Source of the DNA: Amaricoccus solimangrovi
GTDB taxonomy: Bacteria > Pseudomonadota > Alphaproteobacteria > Rhodobacterales > Rhodobacteraceae
Direction of reading: 5' to 3'
Length of the DNA stretch: 64,000 nucleotides
NCBI RefSeq assembly: GCF_006385685.1
Contig: NZ_VFRP01000007.1
Span: 151,984-215,983 of the forward strand
Position numbers and translations under genes: made by a program. The first letter of the stretch is position 1. Every line of letters begins with the position of its first letter. A model generated the notes under the pieces. That model was given only the letters and a program-made list of their open reading frames with translations, did not search any database and was not told the origin of the DNA. Positions 1 to 8,205 of this stretch are shown here, piece after piece.

Positions 1-375
1 GGCGTAGGCCGTCACCGCCCGCACCGCCTCGGTCGCGTAGCCCGCGCCCCAGAACGCGGGTGCGATCCAGTATGCGAGCTCGGCCCGGCCGTCATCGAGC
101 ACCCGGAGCGAGATCCGGCCGATGAGCCCGTTGCCCTCGTCCGCCGCGCCGGTGTCGATCGCCCAGGCGAGATCGCGCGAACCGGGGCGCGTCACCCTCT
201 CGACATAGGCCTCCGCGTAGCCCGGCGGAAACGGATGGGGAATGTCCGTGGTCGTCTTCGCCACCCGCGCGTCGCTGGCGTAGAGCGTCAGGAGCGCGGC
301 GTCGGACGGGCGCAGGCCGCGCAGCCGGAGCCGCTCGGTCTCGATCACCTCGGGGGATAGCAGAAGCTCGGACAT
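1..375 (-). CDS. GNAT family N-acetyltransferase (RimJ/RimL-like), C-terminus cut by window edge
   Basis: The reading frame starts at an ATG and runs off the left edge, giving 125 residues. The N-terminus ([15 protein letters not shown]) followed by a stretch ending in [15 protein letters not shown] and a [12 protein letters not shown] segment is the usual layout of the RimJ/RimL-type GNAT fold; the last segment is the acetyl-CoA binding region. These enzymes transfer acetyl from acetyl-CoA to an amino group, often a ribosomal protein N-terminus, but the substrate cannot be read from sequence. It lies downstream of rplU-rpmA, as GNAT genes often do in Rhodobacterales, separated from rpmA by a strong hairpin, so read-through expression is likely only partial. 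Confidence 0.8.
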   Translation of the reverse strand, partial: MSELLLSPEVIETERLRLRGLRPSDAALLTLYASDARVAKTTTDIPHPFPPGYAEAYVERVTRPGSRDLAWAIDTGAADEGNGLIGRISLRVLDDGRAELAYWIAPAFWGAGYATEAVRAVTAYA

Positions 376-403
376 CACGGAAAATCCCGTTCCGAAAAGA
401 CAA

Positions 404-429
404 GAAGGCCGGCGCTGCGGCCGGCCTTC
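404..429 (-). terminator. Rho-independent terminator downstream of rpmA
   Basis: A 9-bp stem (GAAGGCCGG pairing with CCGGCCTTC) with an 8-nt loop sits between rpmA and the acetyltransferase gene. On the minus strand it is followed by the T-rich stretch TTGTCTTTTC. This fits an intrinsic terminator or attenuator ending the rplU-rpmA transcript. Confidence 0.65.
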
Positions 430-456
430 GGTACGAATTGTGCCTCGGGGCGCGGC

Positions 457-726
457 TTACTCGGCGGCCTCGGCCACCGGCAGAACCGATACGAAGGTAC
501 GCCCCTTGAGGCCCTTGTGGAAGGTCACGGTCCCCTCGGTCACCGCGAAGATCGTGTGGTCGCGGCCGAGGCCGACGCCCTCGCCCGGCCACCACTTGGT
601 GCCGCGCTGCCGGAGCAGGATGTTGCCCGGGATGACGCGCTCGCCACCGAACTTCTTGACGCCGAGGCGCCGCCCCTTGCTGTCGCGGCCGTTCCGGGAC
701 GAGCCACCCGCCTTTTTATGTGCCAT
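457..726 (-). CDS. rpmA: 50S ribosomal protein L27
   Basis: This 89-residue protein begins [20 protein letters not shown] and contains the L27 signature [20 protein letters not shown]27 sits at the peptidyl-transferase centre of the large ribosomal subunit, where its N-terminal tail reaches toward the tRNA acceptor ends. Length and start match the family. It is the second gene of the rplU-rpmA pair, 13 bp after rplU, and is followed by a terminator-like hairpin. Expression is expected to be high and driven by the promoter ahead of rplU. Confidence 0.98.
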   Translation of the reverse strand: MAHKKAGGSSRNGRDSKGRRLGVKKFGGERVIPGNILLRQRGTKWWPGEGVGLGRDHTIFAVTEGTVTFHKGLKGRTFVSVLPVAEAAE

Positions 727-739
727 CTCGCTCTACTCC

Positions 740-1060
740 TCAGTTCGCGGCCGCGAGGATCTCGGTGATCCGCACGCGGGTCAGCAGCTGCCGGTGGCCC
801 CGGGTGCGCTGCGACGAATGCTTGCGCCGGCGTTTCACGAAGGAGATCACCTTCGGGCCCTTGGTCTGCTCCAGCACCTCGGCCTTGACGACCGCGCCCG
901 CGACGAGCGGGGCGCCGATCGTGACGCTCTCGCCGCCGATCATGAGCACTTCGTTGAATTCCACGGTCTCGCCGGCCTCGGCGGCCAGCTTCTCGACCAG
1001 GAAGATATCGTTCTTGGCGACCTTGTATTGCTTGCCGCCGGTCTTCACCACCGCGAACAT
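740..1060 (-). CDS. rplU: 50S ribosomal protein L21
   Basis: The product is 106 residues and starts [18 protein letters not shown], the canonical L21 N-terminus; [18 protein letters not shown] near the end is the rRNA-binding basic tract. The open frame extends further upstream, but I chose the internal ATG because a GGAG ribosome-binding site lies 7 nt before it and every L21 starts here. L21 binds 23S rRNA in the large subunit. It is the first gene of rplU-rpmA. Confidence 0.97.
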   Translation of the reverse strand: MFAVVKTGGKQYKVAKNDIFLVEKLAAEAGETVEFNEVLMIGGESVTIGAPLVAGAVVKAEVLEQTKGPKVISFVKRRRKHSSQRTRGHRQLLTRVRITEILAAAN

Positions 1061-1199
1061 CTCGCGTCTCCTTCGTGTACCGCGTTCTTCGGCCCCGGCC
1101 TTCGCCGGCGTTCCGCGGGGACCGCCGCCCCGCGCCATCGAACTGCGCGCTTTGACAAAAAGCATGAACCCCGCCGCCCTTCCGGGCCCGGGAGACGCG

Positions 1200-1228
1200 T
1201 CTATCGCGAAACTCGCGCCCGAAGTCAA
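1200..1228 (-). promoter_or_regulatory. Candidate sigma-70 promoter for rplU-rpmA
   Basis: On the minus strand TTGACT is followed after 17 nt by GATAGA, a good housekeeping promoter match. It overlaps the last codons of the upstream channel gene and would give a leader of roughly 130 nt before rplU, long enough to hold regulatory structure. Confidence 0.55.
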
Positions 1229-3675
1229 GCTTCCGCTTCGACCGTCCCGGCGACGGCGCCGGCCTGGCCGGCGGGAAACTCGCGGCCGTAGGGGCGCACG
1301 CGGATGCCGCGGCGGATCAGCTGCTCGATCACCGCGAAATTGATGTCCGAGCGCGCCGAGAGCGAGAAGTTCACGTCGCGCAGCCAGAGCCGGATCTCGA
1401 AATCCATCGTGTCCGGCCCGAGGTTCATCAGGAGCACCACGGGCGCCGGATCGCGCAGGCCGAGCGGATGGTCCTCGGCGATCGCGAGCAGCATCTCCGA
1501 GACCTCCTTCGGATCGGCGTCGTAGGTGACGCTGACCGGAACCTGGATCCGGCCCACCATGCCGGAATGGGTGCGGTTCAGCACCGTGCCGGAGATCAGA
1601 TCCGAATTGGGCAGGATCACGCTCGCCCGGTCGAAGGTCTCGATCTCGGTCGCGCGCACCGAGATGCGCCGGACATAGCCCATGAAGGCGCCGACCTCGA
1701 TCCAGTCGCCCTCCTTCACCGGCCGCTCGACGAGCAGGATGATGCCGGAGACGAAGTTCGACACGATGGTCTGCAGGCCGAAACCGATGCCGACCGAGAG
1801 CGCGCCGGCGACGATGGCGATGTTCGACAGGTCGAGCCCGGTCGCGGAAATCGCCGCGAGCGCGGCGAGCCCGTAGCCGAGATAGCCGATGCCCGAGGTG
1901 ACCGCCGTCTTGCCGCCGATGTCGAGCCGGGTCCGGGGCAGGACCGAGCCCACCAGCACCGACTGCGCCGCCCGCGTGATCGCGATGCCGATGAGCAGGA
2001 CGCCGACGAAGCTCACGACATTGCCGAGCGAGAGATGGATCCCCCCGAGCGTCCCCCCCTCGCGCAGCAGCAGCCAGAAGCCCGCGATGTCGGAGGGCCG
2101 CGCGCCCCAGACGAGCGCGAGGAGCGGCGCGGAGACGAGCACCAGCAGCGTGACGATGACCACGGGTCCGAGCCCCCGGTCCGGCGTCGCGGCCGGCATG
2201 GCGAGCACGCCCCGGATCGTCTTGTTCATCAGGTCGAACAGGACGAGAGCGGCCGCGAGCAGGCCGAGCGTCAGGATCGTCGGATAGAGCGCGGTCTGCG
2301 ACGCGGCGAAGAAGCCGACCGCGGCCAAGGCCGGGGCGCCGAGCCCGACGAGCCAGACCGCGCGTTCGAGAAAGCCGAGCAGCTTCAGCGTGAAGACGCC
2401 GACGCGCTGCTCCGGCGGCAGGGTCGCGTCCCGCGCCGCGATGGTCCGCCGCACCCGGTCGACGAGGCTCGAGACGCGCCAGAGTCCGATGCCGCCGGCG
2501 AGCGTCAGCGGGAAATGCAGGACGCTGTTCGTCGCCGGGCTGAGCTGCCAGCCCGAGAGGCCGTCGAGAATGAGGAAATGCGCCGCGAGCACGAGGCCGA
2601 GCAGATGCGTGAGCCGCGCCCCGCGCCGCGCCTCGCCGTCGCCGAGCGGGATCAGCCGGAACTGGCGGAGCCGGGGTGCGAAGACGCTGCTCGCGAGCCA
2701 GCCCGCCCCGATCAGCGCGAGCACGAAGCGCGGCAGATGGAAGATCCGGATCGGGCCGGTGCCGAGCAGCAGCGCGGGGTCGAGCGCGGCGAAGAGCAGC
2801 ACCGCCCCCACCGCCGGCACGAGCAGCCGCGTCAGGTTGCGCAGCGCGACGAGCCAGGCGATGGCCCGCGCGCTCGCGGCGCGGCCGAGCGCGCGTTCGG
2901 TCCAGCGCGTCAGCCGGCGGCGCAGCACGAAGGTGACGCCGACGCCGACGATGACGAGCGCGAGGCTGCGCGGCAGCGTGCGCGTGAAGGCCGAGGCCGC
3001 CTTGTCGTCGGCCGCCAGCGCCTCGAGCGACTGCCGCGCCTCGCCCGCGACGGCGCGCAGCGCGCCCGCCGCCTCGATCCAGTTGCGCGGGACGAGCGGG
3101 CTCGGCCCCATCGCGCGCAGTTCGACCGAGACGCGGCGCCAGATCTCGTGGTCGATCTCGCGGGTCAGTCCGTCGATCTGGCTCGCCGCCTCCTGCGCGC
3201 GCACGAGCGGCACCTGCGCCTCGGCCACGTCGGCGGCGACGCTCGCGCGGTGATCGGCGAGTTCGGGCGGCTCGACCGCGCCCTCCGCCGGCGCGGGACC
3301 GAGCGCCTTCAGCCGCTGGTTCGCCTCGTCGAAGGCGGTCTGGGCGGCGCGGATCCTGTCGCTGACCTCGGCCCGGAGCCCGATGAGCTCCGCGCGCACG
3401 CCTTCGAGCGCGGCGCCGTCGGCCTCGGACGAGCCGAGCAGCACGCGGGCCGCGGCCGCGGTGTCCTTGAGACGGGCGTCGAGATCCTCGGCGGTGGCCG
3501 GCTTCTTCGCCGGCGCCTCCTCCGCCCCCGCCGCCCGCGCCTCGGGCAGGGCGGGGCCGAGGCCCTGGACGAAGGCCGGTCCGGCGAGCCAGACCAGGGC
3601 CGCGATCAGCGCCGCGCCGAAGAGGATCCGGCCGGCGAGCCCGAGGCGCCCGACGCTGCTAGGCCACGCGGACAT
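1225..3675 (-). CDS. MscS-family mechanosensitive ion channel with DUF3772-like N-terminal region
   Basis: An 816-residue membrane protein. After a signal-like segment ([19 protein letters not shown]) comes a roughly 200-residue periplasmic, coiled-coil-prone region of the DUF3772 type. Several hydrophobic segments follow (about residues 230-620), then the MscS core: pore helix [20 protein letters not shown], beta domain and C-terminal vestibule. MscS channels open under membrane tension to release solutes during hypo-osmotic shock; the large N-terminal region places this with MscK/YnaI-like multi-pass members. The start was chosen at an internal ATG overlapping the cysK end by 17 bp, because a longer start would run deep into cysK. 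It is probably co-transcribed with cysK. Gating and ion specificity are unknown. Confidence 0.9.
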   Translation of the reverse strand: MSAWPSSVGRLGLAGRILFGAALIAALVWLAGPAFVQGLGPALPEARAAGAEEAPAKKPATAEDLDARLKDTAAAARVLLGSSEADGAALEGVRAELIGLRAEVSDRIRAAQTAFDEANQRLKALGPAPAEGAVEPPELADHRASVAADVAEAQVPLVRAQEAASQIDGLTREIDHEIWRRVSVELRAMGPSPLVPRNWIEAAGALRAVAGEARQSLEALAADDKAASAFTRTLPRSLALVIVGVGVTFVLRRRLTRWTERALGRAASARAIAWLVALRNLTRLLVPAVGAVLLFAALDPALLLGTGPIRIFHLPRFVLALIGAGWLASSVFAPRLRQFRLIPLGDGEARRGARLTHLLGLVLAAHFLILDGLSGWQLSPATNSVLHFPLTLAGGIGLWRVSSLVDRVRRTIAARDATLPPEQRVGVFTLKLLGFLERAVWLVGLGAPALAAVGFFAASQTALYPTILTLGLLAAALVLFDLMNKTIRGVLAMPAATPDRGLGPVVIVTLLVLVSAPLLALVWGARPSDIAGFWLLLREGGTLGGIHLSLGNVVSFVGVLLIGIAITRAAQSVLVGSVLPRTRLDIGGKTAVTSGIGYLGYGLAALAAISATGLDLSNIAIVAGALSVGIGFGLQTIVSNFVSGIILLVERPVKEGDWIEVGAFMGYVRRISVRATEIETFDRASVILPNSDLISGTVLNRTHSGMVGRIQVPVSVTYDADPKEVSEMLLAIAEDHPLGLRDPAPVVLLMNLGPDTMDFEIRLWLRDVNFSLSARSDINFAVIEQLIRRGIRVRPYGREFPAGQAGAVAGTVEAEA

Positions 3676-4696
3676 CCGGAATACCGCCCCGCTCCGTCTC
3701 GAGCCAGTCGGGCACCGGCAGGTTCTGGCTCCTGAGGAAGGCCGGGTTGAAGAGTTTCGACTGGTAGCGCGTGCCATAGTCGCAGAGCATGGTCACGATC
3801 GTGTGGCCGGGTCCCATGTCGCGCGCCATCCGGATCGCGCCCGCGACGTTGATGCCCGTGGAGGAGCCCATGCAGAGCCCCTCCTCGCTCAGGAGGTCGA
3901 ACACCACCTCGAGCGCCTCGGCGTCGTGGATGTTGTAGGGCAGGTCGACCGTCAGCCCCTCGAGATTGGCGGTGATCCGGCCCTGGCCGATCCCCTCGGT
4001 GATCGAGCCGCCCTCGGCCTTCAGTTCGCCATGCTTGTAATAGTTGTAGAGCGCCGCGCCGTCGGGATCGGCGAGGCCGATCTTCACGTCGGGCCGGCGC
4101 GCGCGAAGCCCCTCGGCCACGCCCGCGAGCGTGCCGCCGGAGCCGACCGCGCAGATGAAGCCGTCGACCTTCCCGCCGGTCTGCTCCCAGATCTCGGGCG
4201 CGGTCGAATCGACATGGGCCTGGCGGTTCGCGACATTGTCGAACTGGTTCGCCCAGATCGCGCCGTTCGGATCGGTCCGGGCGATCTCCTCGGCGAGCCG
4301 GCCGGAATAGCGCACGTAGTTGTTCGGGTCGCGGTAGGGTTTCGCCGGAACCTCCACCAGCGTCGCGCCGGCGAGGCGCAGCATGTCCTTCTTTTCCTGG
4401 GTCTGGGTCTCGGGGATGACGATCACCGTCCGGTAGCCCATCGAGGCCCCGAGGAGCGCGAGGCCGATCCCGGTATTGCCGGCCGTGCCCTCGACGATCG
4501 TGCCGCCGGGGCGAAGCGTGCCCCGCGCCTCCGCGTCGCGGATGATCCAGAGCGCGGCGCGGTCCTTGACCGACTGGCCCGGATTCATGAACTCGGCCTT
4601 GCCGAGGATCTCGCATCCCGTGAGCGCGGACGCCTTGCGCAGCCGGATGAGCGGCGTGTTCCCGACGGCCTGAGCCAAATCCAACGCGGTCTTCAT
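3659..4696 (-). CDS. cysK: Cysteine synthase A (O-acetylserine sulfhydrylase)
   Basis: PLP enzyme of 345 residues making cysteine from O-acetylserine and sulfide. The PLP lysine is K44 in NPGQSVKDRAA; EGTAGNTGIG is the substrate loop and GSGGTLAGV the phosphate-binding loop. It is longer than the usual 310 residues because of a C-terminal extension (YGTRYQSKLFNPAFL region), which I recall from Rhodobacterales CysK. The second ATG was preferred: a GGTGGGG ribosome-binding site lies directly before it. It sits between a TrgB-like Nudix gene and an MscS-like channel. In Rhodobacter sphaeroides cysK is one of the chromosomal genes linked to tellurite resistance, so the neighbourhood may have a role in oxyanion or thiol stress as well as in assimilation. 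Confidence 0.93.
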   Translation of the reverse strand: MKTALDLAQAVGNTPLIRLRKASALTGCEILGKAEFMNPGQSVKDRAALWIIRDAEARGTLRPGGTIVEGTAGNTGIGLALLGASMGYRTVIVIPETQTQEKKDMLRLAGATLVEVPAKPYRDPNNYVRYSGRLAEEIARTDPNGAIWANQFDNVANRQAHVDSTAPEIWEQTGGKVDGFICAVGSGGTLAGVAEGLRARRPDVKIGLADPDGAALYNYYKHGELKAEGGSITEGIGQGRITANLEGLTVDLPYNIHDAEALEVVFDLLSEEGLCMGSSTGINVAGAIRMARDMGPGHTIVTMLCDYGTRYQSKLFNPAFLRSQNLPVPDWLETERGGIPDVRVA

Positions 4697-4755
4697 AGCC
4701 CCACCCCGGCCCACTGGTTACGATCCGCCCCGCTTACCCGCTCCGTCCCCGGGCA

Positions 4756-5883
4756 TCAAGCGCCGCCCCAGTCGCGCCGGAGCCGCGGGGCCTGCTTCTC
4801 GAGCCACAAGAGCGCGAGGATCGGCGGGGCGTTGTTCACTTCTCCGCGGGCGACGGCGGCGAGCGCCTCGTCGAGCGGGACGACGAAGGTCCGGATGTCC
4901 TCGTGCTCGCCCGCCACGCCGAAGGCGCCGGGTTCCGCGCGCGAGAGATCCGCCTCGCCGACGAAGGCGGTGATGTATTCCGACAGCATGCCCACCGAGG
5001 AATACCAGGAGCAGATCCGCTCGATCCGGCCGAGCGTCAGCCCCGCCTCCTCGCGCGCCTCGCGCCGGACGGTGGCCTCGGGCTCCTCCATCGGGTCGCA
5101 GCGGCCGGCCACGGCCTCGAGGCACCAGGGATCGGGCTCGCGCCGGGCGAGCGGGCCGCAGCGGAACTGCTCGATCAGCAGCACGAGGTCGCGTTTCGGA
5201 TCGTAGGGCAGCACCATGACCGCGTCGCCGCTGCCGAAGACCGCCCGCTCCACCGGCTCGGAGAGCGCGCCGTCGAAGCGCCGGAAGCGCAGCCTGAATT
5301 CGTCGACGGCGAAATAGTTCGCATAGGCCGGCTCGCGGCTCAGGATCTCGACGTCGTCATGGCCGAAGCCCGAGCGCAGCACGCGGGGCATCCGCGTCAG
5401 CCGGCCGCGCGCGCGGCCGAGCGCGCGGTAGCCGATCCCGGTCAGGAGCCGCGGCATCTCGGAGGCCTCGCGCCGGCCCATGAGCGCGCCGATCTCCTCC
5501 GCCGCCTCGCAGACCATGTCGTGCCATTCGCCCGCCCAGGCCTCCGGCGACCAGTCGCGCTCCGCGAGGCCGCCGGGCAGGATGAAGGTGTCGACGATCC
5601 GCCGCCGCCCCCCGGCCTCCACTCCCGCGACGAGGGGGGCGGCGCCGATCGCGGCCATGAAGAAGTCGAGACGCGCCCGCGCCGGCCGGTCGAGCGTCAC
5701 GATCGCCCCGGCCGCGCGCGCCTCCGCCCGCCGCGCGGGGGCGAGCCGGATCCCGTCATGCGCGGCGGCGATCGCGTGTCCGGCGAGCGTCGCGGGAACC
5801 GCCTCCCCCGGCGCCTCCCCTCCCGTCAGCGCCGCGAAAAGCCGCCCCGAGGCCATCGGCTCGGCCAGAAACACCTCACGCAT
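4756..5883 (-). CDS. trgB: TrgB-like Nudix hydrolase with N-terminal AIG2/GGCT-like domain
   Basis: A two-part protein of 375 residues. Residues 1 to about 90 resemble a gamma-glutamylcyclotransferase/AIG2-like domain (ATLAGHAI.., ARARLDFF) but lack the usual YGTL motif. Residues 215-370 form a Nudix domain with an intact Nudix box from G260 to L282 (G-x5-E-x7-REAREEAGL). The context FRCGPLARREPDPWCLEAVAG resembles ADP-ribose pyrophosphatases. TrgB of Rhodobacter sphaeroides, a tellurite-resistance locus protein, belongs to this family. It lies 59 bp upstream of cysK on the same strand and is divergent from the chrR-like gene. The true substrate is not established; the symbol is given by resemblance. 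Confidence 0.8.
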   Translation of the reverse strand: MREVFLAEPMASGRLFAALTGGEAPGEAVPATLAGHAIAAAHDGIRLAPARRAEARAAGAIVTLDRPARARLDFFMAAIGAAPLVAGVEAGGRRRIVDTFILPGGLAERDWSPEAWAGEWHDMVCEAAEEIGALMGRREASEMPRLLTGIGYRALGRARGRLTRMPRVLRSGFGHDDVEILSREPAYANYFAVDEFRLRFRRFDGALSEPVERAVFGSGDAVMVLPYDPKRDLVLLIEQFRCGPLARREPDPWCLEAVAGRCDPMEEPEATVRREAREEAGLTLGRIERICSWYSSVGMLSEYITAFVGEADLSRAEPGAFGVAGEHEDIRTFVVPLDEALAAVARGEVNNAPPILALLWLEKQAPRLRRDWGGA

Positions 5884-5938
5884 ACCCGGTACGATTCCAT
5901 TTGCGTTTCACTCATCTTCGGGTCATTCGCGCCTTGAG

Positions 5939-5964
5939 TGATCCGAAGCACCATCCCGTTCGTA
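5939..5964 (+). promoter_or_regulatory. Candidate ECF (RpoE/ECF11-type) promoter for the chrR-like gene
   Basis: TGATCC is followed after 16 nt by CGTA, 34 bp before the start of the ChrR-like gene. From memory this matches the -35/-10 elements of promoters used by the RpoE-ChrR class of ECF sigma factors. No sigma factor gene is adjacent, so the site would be read by an RpoE encoded elsewhere. Confidence 0.45.
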
Positions 5965-5997
5965 GCAGTGATGGGAAAGGATGGACAAGGTTCAGCC

Positions 5998-6648
5998 ATG
6001 AACAGGGGGCACATACCCGCCGAGGTTCTCGCGAGCTACGCCGACGGCTCGCTCGCCGACGGCATGTGCCTGATCGTCGCCGGGCACCTGACCTTCTGCC
6101 CGCGCTGCCGCGACCATCTCGACCGGCTGGAGGCGCTCGGGGGCGCGCTGCTGAGCGAACCCGCGCCCGGCTGCTGCGCCAAGCCCGATCTCGGCAAGAT
6201 CCTCTCCCGGCTCGACCAGGGCGAACCCCGGGCCGCGGCGCCCGGGATCGCGATCCCCGCGCCCCTCCCCGGCGCGCCGCGCTGCGCCGCGATCGACCAC
6301 CTGCCGCGCTGCCTCAGGGAGCGGCTCGGCTCGGCGCTGACCGCGCCGGGCTGGCGCGCGATCGGGCCGGGGCTCGCGGTGGTGGACGTGCCCGTCGCCG
6401 GGCTGGGCACGCTGCGGCTCTTGCGCTGCGACGCCGGCGTGGCGCTGCCCGAGCACGAGCACGCCGGCCCGTCGGCGGCGCTGATCCTGCGCGGGAGCCT
6501 CTGCGAGGACGGGCGGAGCTTCGGCCGGGGCGACCTGATCCTGTCGCGGGCCGGCGACCGCCACGCCCCGGTGATCGGGGAGGACGGCCCCTGCGTGGTG
6601 CTGATGCTGGACGAGGAAACCCCGCTCGAGATCCTGCCCGGGCGGTGA
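5998..6648 (+). CDS. chrR: ChrR-like zinc-binding anti-sigma/cupin protein without adjacent sigma factor
   Basis: A protein of 216 residues with the two-domain layout of ChrR, the anti-sigma factor holding RpoE inactive until singlet oxygen stress in Rhodobacter sphaeroides. The N-terminal zinc domain has H5, H30, C34 and C37 (HLTFCPRC), matching the ZAS ligand spacing. The C-terminal cupin has H153, H155 and H189 at metal-ligand spacing, but the expected glutamate four residues after the second His is a serine (S159). The ATG at 5998 has an AAGG site 7 nt upstream; a GTG at 5938 is the longer alternative. No rpoE gene flanks it. It converges on the photolyase gene, with stops 7 bp apart. It could be a second, stand-alone anti-sigma factor or a sensor with altered metal binding. 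Confidence 0.75.
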   Translation: MNRGHIPAEVLASYADGSLADGMCLIVAGHLTFCPRCRDHLDRLEALGGALLSEPAPGCCAKPDLGKILSRLDQGEPRAAAPGIAIPAPLPGAPRCAAIDHLPRCLRERLGSALTAPGWRAIGPGLAVVDVPVAGLGTLRLLRCDAGVALPEHEHAGPSAALILRGSLCEDGRSFGRGDLILSRAGDRHAPVIGEDGPCVVLMLDEETPLEILPGR

Positions 6649-6655
6649 GCGCCCC

Positions 6656-8056
6656 TCAGCCGCCGCGCGTCGCGCGATAGGCGTCGAGCGCGCGCGCCCG
6701 CGTCGCGCCGAGATCGGCGATCGGCTCGGGCCGCGGGTCCGCGATGTCGAGCCCCCAGGCGCGGGGCGCGGCGGCGAAGAAGTCGCGCGCCTCCCGTCCC
6801 GGCGCACCGTCGCCGAACCCCGCGATCCAGCGCGCGCGATAGATCCCCTCCGGGTCGAACTTCTCCGCCTGCGTCCTCGGGTTGAACACGCGGAAGAACG
6901 GCGCGGCGTCGGGTCCCGAACCCGCGACCCATTGCCAGTTCAGCGCGTTCGAGGCCGGATCCCAGTCGGTCAGGCACTCCGCGAACCAGTCGAGCCCGAC
7001 CGTCCAGTGCGTGAGCAGGTTCTTCGTCAGGTAGCTCGCGACGATCATCCGGACGCGGTTGTGCATCCGCCCGGTGACGAACATCTCGCGCATCCCGGCA
7101 TCGACCATCGGCTCCCCGGTCATGCCCCGGCGCCAGGCCTCCGCCTCTCCGTTGTCGCGCCGCCAGGGGAAGGCGTCCCAGCTCTCGCGCCAGTTCCGCT
7201 CCGCGATCCGGGGCGTGTGCCACATCAGGTGCCAGGCGAATTCCCGCCAGAGAAGTTCGCGCCGGAAGGCCGCCGCCCCGCCCGCACGCTCCGCCGCGTG
7301 CCAGATCCGCCGGGGCGCGATCTCGCCCCAGGTCAGGTGCTCCGACAGGCCCGAGGTTCCGGCCCGGTCGGTCCGGTCGCGATCGCGCGGGTAGTCGGCG
7401 ACGGGGCCGTCGAGAAAGGCGTCGAGCCGGGCGAGCGCCGCCGCCTCGCCGGGCGCCGCGTATCCCGCGACCACCGCCGCCCCCCGGTCCATCGCGGCGC
7501 CGAGCGCCCAGGCGTCGCGATCCTCGGAGCGCGGCCATTTCTCCGGCGCATGGAGTTCCGGCGCGGCGGCGCACTCGGCCACCGGCCCCGCCCCGGCCGC
7601 CTTCGCGAAGGGGGTGAAGACCTTGTAGGAGCCCCCGGCCCCGGTCTCGACCGCCCAGGGCTCGCGGAGGAGAAAGCCCGGATGGGCGATGGCCGCGACG
7701 CCCTCGGCCCGGAGCGCCGCCGCGATCCTCTCGTCGCGCGCCGCCACCTCGGGCTCGTAGGACCGGCTCCAGTGGACCGCGCCCGCGCCGGTCTCCCTCG
7801 CGAGCGCGCGGAGCACCGCCCCCGCCTCGCCCCGCCGCGACACCAGCCGGCTCCCCGCCGCCTCGAGGCTCCGCGCCAGTTCCCCGAGCGCGCGGCCGAG
7901 CCGCCATTTCGCCGCCGCCCCGAGCGCCTCCGTCTCCGGATCGAGCACGAAGACCGGCACCACCGGCCCGCCCCCGGCCGCGGCGGCGAGCCCGTCGTTG
8001 TCACGAAGCCGGAGGTCGCGGCGGAAGCGGAAGAGGCGGGGCCGGGGATCGGTCAT
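6656..8056 (-). CDS. phr: Deoxyribodipyrimidine photolyase (class I CPD type)
   Basis: A 466-residue protein of the photolyase/cryptochrome family, which uses blue light and FADH to split cyclobutane pyrimidine dimers in DNA. The N-terminus (RLFRFRRDLRLRDNDGLAAA) is the Rossmann-like antenna domain. The C-terminal helical FAD domain shows LLWREFAWHLMWHTP, GMREMFVTGRMHNRVRM and the hallmark LNWQWVAGSGPDAAPFFRV. Tryptophans of the electron-transfer chain are plausible in these segments. It is single and convergent with the chrR-like gene. In Rhodobacter sphaeroides a photolyase is part of the RpoE singlet-oxygen regulon, but I saw no convincing ECF promoter directly upstream here. Confidence 0.93.
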   Translation of the reverse strand: MTDPRPRLFRFRRDLRLRDNDGLAAAAGGGPVVPVFVLDPETEALGAAAKWRLGRALGELARSLEAAGSRLVSRRGEAGAVLRALARETGAGAVHWSRSYEPEVAARDERIAAALRAEGVAAIAHPGFLLREPWAVETGAGGSYKVFTPFAKAAGAGPVAECAAAPELHAPEKWPRSEDRDAWALGAAMDRGAAVVAGYAAPGEAAALARLDAFLDGPVADYPRDRDRTDRAGTSGLSEHLTWGEIAPRRIWHAAERAGGAAAFRRELLWREFAWHLMWHTPRIAERNWRESWDAFPWRRDNGEAEAWRRGMTGEPMVDAGMREMFVTGRMHNRVRMIVASYLTKNLLTHWTVGLDWFAECLTDWDPASNALNWQWVAGSGPDAAPFFRVFNPRTQAEKFDPEGIYRARWIAGFGDGAPGREARDFFAAAPRAWGLDIADPRPEPIADLGATRARALDAYRATRGG

Positions 8057-8144
8057 GCGCGCTCAACGAGCAAGCCCGGCCCGGGTTCCCGTGGCGTCCT
8101 TGCCGCGGCGCGGCATAAATTCGGGCCGGAGCGCGTTCGGCGCT

Positions 8145-8173
8145 TTGACCCCCCCGCCCGGCGCTGCTAACAC
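8145..8173 (+). promoter_or_regulatory. Candidate sigma-70 promoter for the sulfate adenylyltransferase gene
   Basis: TTGACC and TAACAC are separated by 17 nt, 32 bp upstream of the ATG. The -35 is strong and the -10 weak. Confidence 0.45.
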
Positions 8174-8205
8174 CCGGCTGTGTCGAATCAGTAAAGGGTA
8201 TTTCG

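Noticed and set aside
1468..3735. A 755-codon plus-strand open frame antisense to the mechanosensitive channel gene
   Set aside because: Its composition is Arg/Glu/Asp/Ala-rich with no domain, as expected from the complement of a GC-rich gene; the minus-strand frame has clear MscS motifs.
8057..8205. ECF promoter for the photolyase gene
   Set aside because: A minus-strand TGATTC occurs upstream, but nothing like CGTA lies at the required spacing.
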